The position numbers and the translations under genes are program-made. This document shows positions 1-9,001 of a stretch of DNA of 41,303 nt, in pieces. The stretch lies in the NCBI GenBank assembly GCA_903924185.1, contig CAIYAN010000277.1, positions 1 to 41,303 of the forward strand, read 5' to 3'. Origin of the DNA: an uncultured Opitutia bacterium (GTDB lineage Bacteria > Verrucomicrobiota > Verrucomicrobiia > Opitutales > UBA953). Position 1 is the stretch's first letter. Each line of letters starts with the position of its first letter. The notes under the pieces were generated by a model. That model was given only the letters and a program-made list of their open reading frames with translations, had not been told where the DNA came from and did no database searches.

Positions 1-1370
1 CGCGTCAACGTTTCGGTCCGCGACTGGTAGGCCTGCGAAGTCGCAATGAATTCCAAGACGGCCTTCAGGTCATACTTTGACTCCACGAGACGATTGGCGA
101 GGACATCGAGCAGGTCTTGATTCCAGGGCTCGGTTTGCATCGAGTCGACGGGGTGGACGACCCCCCGTCCCATGAGACGATGCCAGAGTCGATTGACGAT
201 CGTGCGCTGCAGCCGACCATTCTCGGGATGCGTCATGAGCGCCGCCAATTGCTGTAAGCGCTCGGTGCGTGGCTTCGTCGGATCGACTTGGCCGAGCTCG
301 GGGAAGGGCCAAGCGGCCACGGCCGTCTTACCGGTGGGGATATCGCATCGCACCAGTTCCAAAGGCTGATTGGAAGTGATGGCCGCTAAACCATAGGCGT
401 CGCGGAGCTTCCAGCGATCAACGAAGCTGTCATGGCAGGACGCGCACTTCATGTTAATGCCCAGGAAAGTCTGGGAGATACTCTGGGAGAACTGCAGCTC
501 CGGGCGCGCGCCCGCACTCACGCTGCCGCGCCAGATGATACCCTTGGCAAAACCTTCGCTGGCCGGCGTCGGCGCGATGAGTTCGCGGACGAAGACATCG
601 TACGGCTTATTCTCCGAGAGGGCGGTGTACAGCCAGCCCGTAATCTGCTTACGGCCACCATCGATGTAGCCCGTACCAGCATAATCGTTACGGAGGAGGT
701 CGTTCCAGAATACCATCCAATGGTCCGCGTAGTCGGCGTCCCGAGACAGCAAGGTACGCACCAGCTTGGCTCGCTTGTCCGGAGCGCGCTCGGCGAGGAA
801 GGCGGCGTTTTCGGCGGCCGTCGGCAAGACCCCGACCAAGTCCAAGTGAACGCGGCGTAAGAAGGTCGCGTCATCGGCGACGACGGGGCGCGGCAATTGC
901 TTCGCTTTGACCCACGCGTCGAGGACGCGATCCAGGGGGTGCTCGCGGCCATCCTGGGCCGTCGGCAGCACCGGCGCCCGTGGCTTCAAGGGCGGCTCGT
1001 AAGCCGGTTGCTTAAAGGCAAAGCCGCTCGTCCAAACCGCCCCCTCGGCAATCCACGCCTTCAATTGGGCGACCTCCACCGGACTCAGCCCGGGCCCCTT
1101 GGGCGGCATGCGCACATCCAGGTCAGCGCTCGCCACGAGCTCTAGTAGCTTGCTTTTAGCCACATCAGATGGCACCACGACGGCCCCATTCTCGCTGCCT
1201 TCGAGCAAGGAAACACGCGTATTCATGGAGAAACCGCCTTTGCGCTTGTCGCCCGTGTGGCACTCGCCGCACTGCTTGCGGAGCAAGGGCACAATCTCGT
1301 GGTCAAAATCCACCGCCGCAGCGAGGGGTACGGCAGCGAGGAAAAGTAAGTGGACCAGGGGACTCCGCAT
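1..1370 (-). CDS. DUF1549/DUF1553-type (PSCyt1/PSCyt2/PSD1) secreted cytochrome-like protein, C-terminus cut by window edge
   Basis: Read directly on minus strand (not in ORF track because the stop is outside): MRSPLVHLLFLAAVPLAAAVDFDHEIVPLLRKQCGECHTGDKRKGGFSMNT...; CxxCH motifs (CGECH, CASCH) and 'NRLWHRLMGRGVVHPVDSMQ' typical of PSD1 proteins. Confidence 0.9.
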   Translation of the reverse strand, partial: MRSPLVHLLFLAAVPLAAAVDFDHEIVPLLRKQCGECHTGDKRKGGFSMNTRVSLLEGSENGAVVVPSDVAKSKLLELVASADLDVRMPPKGPGLSPVEVAQLKAWIAEGAVWTSGFAFKQPAYEPPLKPRAPVLPTAQDGREHPLDRVLDAWVKAKQLPRPVVADDATFLRRVHLDLVGVLPTAAENAAFLAERAPDKRAKLVRTLLSRDADYADHWMVFWNDLLRNDYAGTGYIDGGRKQITGWLYTALSENKPYDVFVRELIAPTPASEGFAKGIIWRGSVSAGARPELQFSQSISQTFLGINMKCASCHDSFVDRWKLRDAYGLAAITSNQPLELVRCDIPTGKTAVAAWPFPELGQVDPTKPRTERLQQLAALMTHPENGRLQRTIVNRLWHRLMGRGVVHPVDSMQTEPWNQDLLDVLANRLVESKYDLKAVLEFIATSQAYQSRTETLT

Positions 1371-1376
1371 GGGGGC

Positions 1377-1404
1377 AAAGTAGGGGGTCACCGTCGCTTA
1401 TCAA
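1377..1404 (-). promoter_or_regulatory. Candidate leaderless promoter of the DUF1549 gene
   Basis: TTGATA-N16-TACTTT-N6-ATG(1370). Confidence 0.55.
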
Positions 1405-1468
1405 GCCGTTGCGCAAGTTCGCATGGTTTAACCTTTCCGATTCCTTGAAGAAACGTCAGGCTCCTTTT

Positions 1469-1732
1469 ATGCCCCTTCGCCCCGCCCTGCTCGTTTGCCT
1501 ACTCTGTGGCCTCTTTGCGGCCCTCGTCGCCGCGGACACCAAGCCCGAGACCAAGCCTGAAACCAAGCCGACCACCCCGAAGGTCGCACCTCCCGCCATT
1601 CCCGTCTGCCCCAAGTGCCACAAGCAGATGGAATTAGAAGGCTTTGAAATGTTACCCGACGACGGCGGCGGCATCTTCAAGATTTTCGTCTGCAAGGCTT
1701 GCAAGACCACCGACAAGCGAAAGCGCGACTGA
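1469..1732 (+). CDS. Small secreted protein with C4 zinc-ribbon-like motif (CPKC...CKAC)
   Basis: Signal peptide MPLRPALLVCLLCGLFAALVAAD; start trimmed from ORF 1169 to ATG 1469 in same frame; TKPE repeats. Confidence 0.7.
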   Translation: MPLRPALLVCLLCGLFAALVAADTKPETKPETKPTTPKVAPPAIPVCPKCHKQMELEGFEMLPDDGGGIFKIFVCKACKTTDKRKRD

Positions 1733-1753
1733 GCGTCACCGCTTCCGCCAACG

Positions 1754-1780
1754 AAAAGGGCGCCCGGCGGGCGCCCTTTT
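1754..1780. terminator. Bidirectional intrinsic terminator between convergent genes
   Basis: AAAAGGGCGCCCGGCGGGCGCCCTTTT: perfect GC stem with A/T tracts on both sides. Confidence 0.85.
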
Positions 1781-1798
1781 GCTTTCCTCAATTTCCGT

Positions 1799-2896
1799 TC
1801 AGCGCGCGAAAATAATGCAGCAGGATGAACCCGCCTCGACCGCCTGCTGGGTGTCCGTCAGTTTGCCCGTGACCGGGTCGACGCGATAAGCGTTGATCGT
1901 GCCGGACTTCTGGCCAGCGCACACAAGCCAGCGGCCGTCGTTGCTGAGGCCGAAACCACGCGGCACGGCCGGGACGTCGAGTGCATGCTGGATGAGGGCG
2001 AGTTTGCCGTCGGCCCCGATAGCATAGACCGCGAGCGAGTTATGGCCACGGTTGGAAACGTAGAGCGCCTTCCCGTTCGGATGGCAAAAAATCTCCGCGG
2101 TCGATGCACCCTTCGCGGAAGCACCCTCGGGCAACGTTGGTAAGACCTGTACTTCCTTCAAGGCCCCCGACGACGCGTCCACGGCAAACGTGCTCACGGT
2201 CATCAGCATCTCGTTGCAGACGTAGGCAAAAGCACCCTTAGGATGGAAGGCAAGGTGACGCGGACCGGAGCCCGGGGCCACGCGACCGGACTTCGGCTCA
2301 TTTGGGGTTAGCGTGCCCTTGGCCGCATCAAAGCGGTAGATGAAGATATCATCCGTGCCGAGGTCGGGCACGTAAACAAAACGATTGGCCACATCCGGAT
2401 AAATACCGTGGGCATGCGGACCCGCTTGGCGCCCCTTATTCGGACCCACCCCTTCATGCTGAAAGAAGCTACTGGCCACGCCGATCGAGCCATCCGCCTG
2501 GAGCGGCAAGCAAGCCACCGAGCCCGAACCATAGTTTGCGGCGAAGAGGAACTTGCCCGTTTGATCGACCGAGACGTGCGTGGCACCCTTGCCCTTTGTG
2601 TCCTGACCATTGAGGAAGCTCGCCTTACCATCGGCCGATAGGCGATAGGCAGCGACGCCGCCGCCCGCGACTTCGGCGGTCGCGTACAAGACCTTACCGT
2701 CATTGCTCAACGCCAAGTAGGAGGCCCCTTTCGCGTCAGCGATGACGACAGGCGCGGAAAGTTTACCGGTCTCCGCATCGATGGTGCCGCGTAAAATGCC
2801 CTTCGCCTGCGGGCCGGACGTACCGATGTAATAAGTGAGGTCGGCGGCAACAGCGGTGGCGGACATGAGAGCGAGGAGGGGGAGGAGCGGGCGCAT
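1799..2896 (-). CDS. Lactonase family protein (6-phosphogluconolactonase-like seven-bladed beta-propeller), secreted
   Basis: Signal peptide MRPLLPLLALMSATAVAA; repeated propeller motifs (GPRHLAFHPKGAFAYVCNE, LYVSNRGHNSLAVYAI, RGFGLSNDGRWLVCAGQ). Confidence 0.88.
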   Translation of the reverse strand: MRPLLPLLALMSATAVAADLTYYIGTSGPQAKGILRGTIDAETGKLSAPVVIADAKGASYLALSNDGKVLYATAEVAGGGVAAYRLSADGKASFLNGQDTKGKGATHVSVDQTGKFLFAANYGSGSVACLPLQADGSIGVASSFFQHEGVGPNKGRQAGPHAHGIYPDVANRFVYVPDLGTDDIFIYRFDAAKGTLTPNEPKSGRVAPGSGPRHLAFHPKGAFAYVCNEMLMTVSTFAVDASSGALKEVQVLPTLPEGASAKGASTAEIFCHPNGKALYVSNRGHNSLAVYAIGADGKLALIQHALDVPAVPRGFGLSNDGRWLVCAGQKSGTINAYRVDPVTGKLTDTQQAVEAGSSCCIIFAR

Positions 2897-2945
2897 AGAG
2901 TTAATGATGAGAGGGCAAGGACGGGGGATAGTTCCAAGTAAAATT

Positions 2946-4268
2946 TTAGCGACCATCCCACCAAGCGTCCAACTGGGTGGACAGACGCTTCACCTCGGCC
3001 GGGCGTTCCGCGGCGAGATCGCGGAGTTCATGCGGGTCGGCCTTCAGGTCGAACAGGCGCGGTGGTTCGGTGGCGTCGGTGGAGCCATTGGCCGTCTCGC
3101 CGGTCTTAAGGCCGCTCGACACGATGAGCTTGAGGTCTCCGGCCACGAGCCAGCGGTAACGCAGACTGGCCGCGGGGCGACCCAGCTCGCGGATATCGTG
3201 GGTTGAGTTCTGTCCCGCGACAAACAGGCGGGCCTGCAGGGCCGCATCGTCCAGTAAGTCAAGGCCGTCGCCATCGGCTGGCACCTTGGCACCGGCGAGT
3301 TTGAGCAACGTCGGCATGAGATCGACCGCGCTAGCGGGAGCGTCGACCACGGTCGGCTTAATGCGCCCAGGCCAACTCACGAGGATCGGGCTACGAATGC
3401 CGCCGTCAAAGGGCGACTGCTTCGAGCGCGCAAAGTCCACCACCGGCTTATCCGTGCGCGGAATCCAGCCGTTGTCCGAGATGTAGACGATGATTGTATC
3501 CCGGGCCAGCCCCTCCTTCTCGAGGTGTGCACGAACCTCCCCGATGGTCTCATCGAACCACTCAATCATCGCGTGGTAGCGGGCCGCCTGTGGCGTGGGC
3601 GACCGATCGCGATACTTAGCGAGTAATCTTTCCGGAGGATTATGCGGGTCATGCGGCATCATGGGCGCATACCAAGCGAAGAACGGCTTACCGTCTCTTT
3701 TCGCACGGGTAATAAACTCCGTGAGCGGAGCCAGAGTCTTGCGGCCGATGTCGAGGCCAACGTCGCCATGCCGGCCACCCTTGGTCATGCCTTCGGTAAA
3801 CCCACCCGTCGTGTAGTCGCCCATCCACCACTTACCCGTCTGCAGGCTCACGTAGCCCTGCTCGCCCAGGAGGCGCGGCAGATGCGGGGACTGCTGGAAA
3901 AGCTTAATCATCTGGGCGCGGCCCTCAAGGAACGCCGCGCTCTTCTGCCTAGTCGCCGGGCTCACGGAGGCGGGCACAAGCGGATCATTGCCGGTAATGC
4001 CATGCCGATGCACGTGCCGGCCGGTTAAGATAGAGGCGAGGCTCGGACCACACAGCGAATTAGTGTTGTAGCCGCGCGGGAAGACGCGCGACTCGGCCGC
4101 CAACTTATCTAAGTTCGGCGTGCTGACCGCCTTCGAACCCATGAACCCATAATCAAACCAAGCATGATCGTCCGAAATGATCATGAGGATGTTGGGTCGC
4201 TTAGCCGGCGCCGCGGGCTCGGCGGCCCCCAGCGTCAACGCACAAAAGAGAAAGAGGAGAGAGCGCAT
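2946..4268 (-). CDS. Sulfatase (S1 family, alkaline-phosphatase fold)
   Basis: RPNILMIISDDHAWFDYGFMG, CGPSLASILTGRHVHRHGI, SDNGW; signal peptide from ATG 4268. Confidence 0.9.
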   Translation of the reverse strand: MRSLLFLFCALTLGAAEPAAPAKRPNILMIISDDHAWFDYGFMGSKAVSTPNLDKLAAESRVFPRGYNTNSLCGPSLASILTGRHVHRHGITGNDPLVPASVSPATRQKSAAFLEGRAQMIKLFQQSPHLPRLLGEQGYVSLQTGKWWMGDYTTGGFTEGMTKGGRHGDVGLDIGRKTLAPLTEFITRAKRDGKPFFAWYAPMMPHDPHNPPERLLAKYRDRSPTPQAARYHAMIEWFDETIGEVRAHLEKEGLARDTIIVYISDNGWIPRTDKPVVDFARSKQSPFDGGIRSPILVSWPGRIKPTVVDAPASAVDLMPTLLKLAGAKVPADGDGLDLLDDAALQARLFVAGQNSTHDIRELGRPAASLRYRWLVAGDLKLIVSSGLKTGETANGSTDATEPPRLFDLKADPHELRDLAAERPAEVKRLSTQLDAWWDGR

Positions 4269-4276
4269 ATGTATGG

Positions 4277-6277
4277 TTACCAAATTTTGACGCGGTCCTT
4301 CGGATCCAGCCACATGCCGTCACCGGGCTTAGTGCCGAAGACCTCATGGAAGGTGTCCACGTTGCGCAGCACGACGTTGATCCGCTGGGGCATCGGCGAG
4401 TGCGTATCAGACAGCAGCCGATTACGGAGCGTCTCCGCCCGGATGTTGCCGGCGAAGGCAAACGCGTGGGCGAGGAAGAAGCGTTGGAGGGGCGTCTGCC
4501 CAGCAATCAGCCGGCCCGAGCGGTAGGCTTCCGTCGTACGGAAAGCGTCGAGGGCGATTTCGACGCCACCAATATCGGCGATATTCTCGCCCAAGGTGAG
4601 CTTGCCGTTGACGCGGATGCCCGGCAAGGGCTCTTCCTTATCGTACTGAGCGACGATCAAGTCGCATCGATCCCGAAAGCCCTTTTCCGTCGGCGGCGAC
4701 CAGCCCTGTTCTAGGCGGCCTGTCGGACCGAACCGGCGGCCGGAGTCGTCGAACCCGTGCGTGAGCTCGTGGCCAATCGTGCACGCAATGAAACCGTAGA
4801 GGACCGCGTCGTCGAGCAGTTCGCCGTCATACGTCGGTACCGCGAGGATGGCGGCGGGCATGACTATCTCGTTATTCATCGGACTATAGTAGGCGTTCAC
4901 CGTATAAGGACGCATCCCCCACTCCTCACGTTCGGGCGACCCACCCACGCGGGCGAAAGTACGCGCCCGGGACCACTTGCTGACGTTGACTAAGTTCTGG
5001 GCCAGGCCGTCGGCACGGATCTCCACGCCTTCATACCCGCGGAATTTATCGGGATAGCCCACGCGCAGTTTAATGGCCGCGAGTTTACGTAAGGCCCAGG
5101 CCTGCGTATCGGCGTCCATCCACTCCAGTTTACGAATCCGGGCGGCGAAGGCGGTCCGGACATTTTCGCAGACGAGGCGGAAACGTTCGCGTTGCGCCGG
5201 CGAGAACCGCCGGGCCACATATTCCTTGCCCATCAAGTCGCCCAAGGCGCCATCCTGCATCTTCAGGGCACGCTCCTCGAGGCTCCGTTGCTGCTTGGCC
5301 CCCGTCAGGACGACGCCTTCGAATTCAAAAGCGGCCTTGGCCGTGGTTGCGTTCAGGATGGAAGCGTAGCCCGAGATTGCTTGGAAGCGTAGGTAGTCGC
5401 GAATGTCTTCGGCGGGGGTTTCAGCGAGGATGCGGGCGAGCGCCTTGAGGAAATCAGGTTGGCCAACGATGACGCGGGTGACGGGGGGGGCGCCGGCACG
5501 GCGGGTGGCAGCTTCCCAGCACAGGCCAGGCGTGAGGGCATCGACTTCGGCCCAAGACATGGGGTGATAATGTGCATCTGGGTTACGCAGTTTTACCATC
5601 GGCAAGGAAACTTCGGCCAGCTTGACCTCGAAAGCGAGAACGGCGGCACCAGCCTGCTGGGCGCGCGCGGCATCGTAGCCTAGGAAACCCAACATCTTGG
5701 CGACGTGCGCGGGGAAAGCATCGCGCACGCGCTTGGTGGCGGGTTCGTCGCTAAAATAAAAAGCCCGCTCGGGCAGGGAGAGCCCGGCCTGCCAGAGATA
5801 CAAGGCAACCTTGGTCTCGTCCTTCTTATCTTGGGAGGCAAAGACGCCCAGGAAGGAGCCGGTACCTTCAGCGTAGAGAGCCGCCGAGGCATCCAGTAAC
5901 GCCTGCGGGGTCTTCGCCTCGTCGAGCTTAGCCAACACACCACGTAAGCCCGCGGGCAGTTCGGTCGGGCCATGCTCAAACCCAAGGGCGGAGCTCCAGA
6001 AATCAGCGAGGCGACGCTGGTCGCCGTTGGCGTCCTTCTTCACTAACAAGTCAGCGTTAATCGCGAGCAGGTCTTTCTTGATGAGGTCATCCTGCCAAGC
6101 GAAGGAATTGTAGACCGAGCGATCGGCCGGAATGGGGTTCGCTTGATTCCAGCGTCCATTGGCGTGGAGCCAAAAGTCCTTAGTGGGGGCAATCTCCGTA
6201 TCGCGGTTCGACTCAACGAGGTCGGCCTGAGCCAAAGCGGTGGCCAGCATTAGGGCCAAGCAGGGGGTACGCAGCAT
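4277..6277 (-). CDS. M13 family metallopeptidase (neprilysin/PepO-like)
   Basis: HELTHGFDDSGRRFGPTGRL zinc motif, GENIADIGGVEIALDAF, NAYYSPMNNEIVMPAAIL. Confidence 0.95.
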   Translation of the reverse strand: MLRTPCLALMLATALAQADLVESNRDTEIAPTKDFWLHANGRWNQANPIPADRSVYNSFAWQDDLIKKDLLAINADLLVKKDANGDQRRLADFWSSALGFEHGPTELPAGLRGVLAKLDEAKTPQALLDASAALYAEGTGSFLGVFASQDKKDETKVALYLWQAGLSLPERAFYFSDEPATKRVRDAFPAHVAKMLGFLGYDAARAQQAGAAVLAFEVKLAEVSLPMVKLRNPDAHYHPMSWAEVDALTPGLCWEAATRRAGAPPVTRVIVGQPDFLKALARILAETPAEDIRDYLRFQAISGYASILNATTAKAAFEFEGVVLTGAKQQRSLEERALKMQDGALGDLMGKEYVARRFSPAQRERFRLVCENVRTAFAARIRKLEWMDADTQAWALRKLAAIKLRVGYPDKFRGYEGVEIRADGLAQNLVNVSKWSRARTFARVGGSPEREEWGMRPYTVNAYYSPMNNEIVMPAAILAVPTYDGELLDDAVLYGFIACTIGHELTHGFDDSGRRFGPTGRLEQGWSPPTEKGFRDRCDLIVAQYDKEEPLPGIRVNGKLTLGENIADIGGVEIALDAFRTTEAYRSGRLIAGQTPLQRFFLAHAFAFAGNIRAETLRNRLLSDTHSPMPQRINVVLRNVDTFHEVFGTKPGDGMWLDPKDRVKIW

Positions 6278-6342
6278 GCCGAACAGTCAATCCACCCGCC
6301 GACTCTGCGGAACCCTTTTTTTAGAAAATCGCTGGCACCCCC

Positions 6343-6370
6343 TTGCGATCCCAAGCCCCTCGGGTATACT
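6343..6370 (+). promoter_or_regulatory. Candidate sigma-70 promoter for the sigma factor gene
   Basis: TTGCGA (6343-6348) - 16 nt - TATACT (6365-6370); implies a ~160 nt leader before ATG 6539. Confidence 0.5.
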
Positions 6371-6538
6371 GTCGGCTGAGCCTCAGACCGAGCCCAAGGT
6401 GTCCGTCCCAGACGACCACCGCCGGGGGTACTGAAAGTATAATACGATTTTATTTCACTGATTATCAGTTGGTTAGGAAAACGTGTCCCCGAAAAGGCCT
6501 TTTAGGAGCCCCTTATATAGAGGCCCATCACTTTTTTT

Positions 6539-7522
6539 ATGATCACACTCATCCCCACCGCCACGCCTGTCACCCCGACCTCCCTTGATCGCTTGCCCAC
6601 CGAGCAGGCCTTGCTCCGCCCCGTCGTCGACACTGCCGAAGAGACATCGGACGCCTTCGAAGCCGGCGAAGCCATCGAAATCTCCGGCTACCAAGCCTAC
6701 CTGCAGCAAGCCGGGCAGCATAAAATTCTGACCGCCGCCGAAGAGCTCCAGCTCGCCGTGCGCATCCAAGCCGGGCGCCTCGCGGAAGGCCAGTTCACGG
6801 CCGATGCACTCCAGGCTCGCGACGAGCTCATTCGCCATAACCTCAAGTTCGCGGTCTACTGTGCTGGTAAGTATGCCCACACCCTCGAGGAGCGCGAGGA
6901 ACTGACCAGCGCCGCCAACCATGGTCTCGTCATTGCGGCGGAACGTTTCCTCGCCGAGAAACAGGTGCGCTTCAACACCTATGCCAGCTGGGCCATCTAT
7001 AGTCTCATCATGGCGGAGATTGGCCGCCGCCGCGTAGTCGACCTCCCGCGCAATATCCGCGAAGCCCTCAAAGTCCTGCGCCGGGCTGCGGCGTCCCTCC
7101 TCCAGCGCGAGGGGCGCGAGGCGACGGATGCCGAGCTCGCGGCGGCGATGCAGGAAGACGAACATAAAGTAGCGTCTTTGCGCCGGCTCTCGCAAAGCAA
7201 CGTCTCGCTCGATGCACCAATCGGCGAAGATGGCGAGCTGACGCTAGGCGAAACCCTCCGCGACGACGAGGCCCCGGGAACGGCCGACCAAGCGGCGTTA
7301 CGACTCGACGCTGAACTCATCCGCGCGCACTTGCGGACGCTGAACGATCGCGAAGCCCTGATTATCGAGCTCCGCAACGGGCTGCGCGACGGCGCTGAAT
7401 GGACCCTCGATGAGGTCGGCGGACGCCTCAACGTCAGCCGCGAGCGGGTGCGACAGTTGGAGGAACGGGCCTACCGTAAACTACGCGCCCTGCTGATGCC
7501 GGCAGCGGCGAACGCCAACTAA
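6539..7522 (+). CDS. RNA polymerase sigma factor, sigma-70 family (regions 2-4)
   Basis: DELIRHNLKFAVYCAGKY, RFNTYASWAIYSLIMAEIGRRRVVDLPRNI, TLDEVGGRLNVSRERVRQLEERAYRKLR. Confidence 0.93.
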   Translation: MITLIPTATPVTPTSLDRLPTEQALLRPVVDTAEETSDAFEAGEAIEISGYQAYLQQAGQHKILTAAEELQLAVRIQAGRLAEGQFTADALQARDELIRHNLKFAVYCAGKYAHTLEEREELTSAANHGLVIAAERFLAEKQVRFNTYASWAIYSLIMAEIGRRRVVDLPRNIREALKVLRRAAASLLQREGREATDAELAAAMQEDEHKVASLRRLSQSNVSLDAPIGEDGELTLGETLRDDEAPGTADQAALRLDAELIRAHLRTLNDREALIIELRNGLRDGAEWTLDEVGGRLNVSRERVRQLEERAYRKLRALLMPAAANAN

Positions 7523-7532
7523 GTTCTCGCTC

Positions 7533-7582
7533 TAGCCGAAAGCGCTGAAGCCATCCGCTTAAGCCGCCGGTGCGTTCGGCTA
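7533..7582. other. Structured intergenic element (inverted repeat TAGCCGAA...TTCGGCTA)
   Basis: 8-bp perfect arms 7533-7540 / 7575-7582, 34-nt loop with inner AGCG/CGCT pairing; no T-tract. Confidence 0.35.
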
Positions 7583-7619
7583 ATAACCCGAGACACTGTC
7601 TGGCGGGCGGAGGCTGACC

Positions 7620-7648
7620 TTGTCCTCCCCCTCCCTACGCGGTAGGCT
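7620..7648 (+). promoter_or_regulatory. Candidate leaderless promoter of the CxxCH protein gene
   Basis: TTGTCC-N17-TAGGCT-N6-ATG(7655). Confidence 0.45.
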
Positions 7649-7654
7649 ATCCTC

Positions 7655-8968
7655 ATGAAGACGCCCACCTGCATGTGCCGGAACCTCTTCTTGGGGCTGG
7701 GCCTGTTGCTGACCGCCGCCACGGCGCGCAGTCAAGAAGCCGAGCCTTTTGAAGATCCGCCAATCAACTATTCGGCGACGAAGCCGACCGACCGGGCGAC
7801 GAAACTCAACGAGGCCTTTCAAAAGCAGGCCGACGAGATCCGCGGCTGGCCCGCCCGCCGGCGACTCCGCTGGCTACTCGAACAACTCGAAGTCCCCCTC
7901 GATTCGCAAATCCTCGTTTTCAGCAAGACCAGCCATCAACGCGCGCTCATTGGCCCAAAGAACCCACGCGTCCTCTTCTTCTCGGACGAAGCCTATGTCG
8001 GCTGGGTGCCGGGCGGCGCCATGGAAGTCACGCTCTTCGACCCCGTCCTCGGGGCGACCTTCTATTTACTCGATGCGCAAGCGGACGAAGCCAAGCCGCT
8101 GCTCCAGCGCGACAACCAATGCCTCTCCTGCCACAAGAGCTATGAACGGACGCCCAGCCTACGGGCTCGGTCGGTCATGCCCGACGCTGAAGGCGAAGCC
8201 CTCAGCGGCTCCAGTATTTCCAATATCGAGCCGGATACCCCCTACACGGATCGCTGGGGCGGCTGGTATGTGACGGGTGCGCCCAGCCCATTTCGCCATC
8301 GTGGAAATACCGTAGGTAAGACGGAGGCCGACTTTCGCACCAGCGACGGCAAGGGCGGCGTCACCCTGCAAACGCTGAAAGATTACTTCGACATTGGTCG
8401 CTACCCGAAGCCGACGAGCGACATCGTCGCGCTGAGTATCCACGATCACCAAGTCTACGTCCATAATGTCATTGCCGCTGCCAACCAGACTGCCCGCCTG
8501 TCTTTGGCTCGCTGGCCAGCGACCCGCGAAATCCTGCAGTTACCAGCCAATGCACCGCTTGCTGGCTCCACGCTCGTCTCCCTGGCAAGCGAAGCCGACA
8601 AAGTAGTTGCTGCGCTTCTCTGCCGGGATGAACCGGCGTTACCAAGTGATGGGCTCCACGGCGATGGCGACTTCGAGAAGAGCTACGTGAAAAGCCGGCG
8701 GGTCGATGGACAGGGCCGGTCGCTCCGCGACCTAGACCTTAGGACGCGGCTTTTCCGTTACCGGTGCAGCCCCCTCATCTACAGCGAATCCTTCCGCGGC
8801 TTCCCGCCGGAACTGCGGACCTTGGTCCTCACCCGTTTGGGTGCCATCCTCCGGGCCGAAAGCCCCCCTGCGGACTACGCTTTCCTCCCAGCGGCGGAGC
8901 GCCAAGCCATCGCCGAAATCCTCACGGCGACCCTCCCCGACCTCCCGCCCGCTTGGGGTCAGAAGTAG
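7655..8968 (+). CDS. Secreted protein with a single CxxCH haem-type motif, function unknown
   Basis: Signal peptide MKTPTCMCRNLFLGLGLLLTAATARSQ; DNQCLSCHKSYERTPSLRARS. Confidence 0.8.
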   Translation: MKTPTCMCRNLFLGLGLLLTAATARSQEAEPFEDPPINYSATKPTDRATKLNEAFQKQADEIRGWPARRRLRWLLEQLEVPLDSQILVFSKTSHQRALIGPKNPRVLFFSDEAYVGWVPGGAMEVTLFDPVLGATFYLLDAQADEAKPLLQRDNQCLSCHKSYERTPSLRARSVMPDAEGEALSGSSISNIEPDTPYTDRWGGWYVTGAPSPFRHRGNTVGKTEADFRTSDGKGGVTLQTLKDYFDIGRYPKPTSDIVALSIHDHQVYVHNVIAAANQTARLSLARWPATREILQLPANAPLAGSTLVSLASEADKVVAALLCRDEPALPSDGLHGDGDFEKSYVKSRRVDGQGRSLRDLDLRTRLFRYRCSPLIYSESFRGFPPELRTLVLTRLGAILRAESPPADYAFLPAAERQAIAEILTATLPDLPPAWGQK

Positions 8969-9001
8969 TTTTTAATACTTCTTTTACAATTCCCCGGCGA
9001 G

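Noticed and set aside
6473-7195. 240-aa minus-strand ORF opposite the sigma factor
   Set aside because: The sigma-70 frame has unmistakable motifs; the opposite ORF is a codon-bias mirror.
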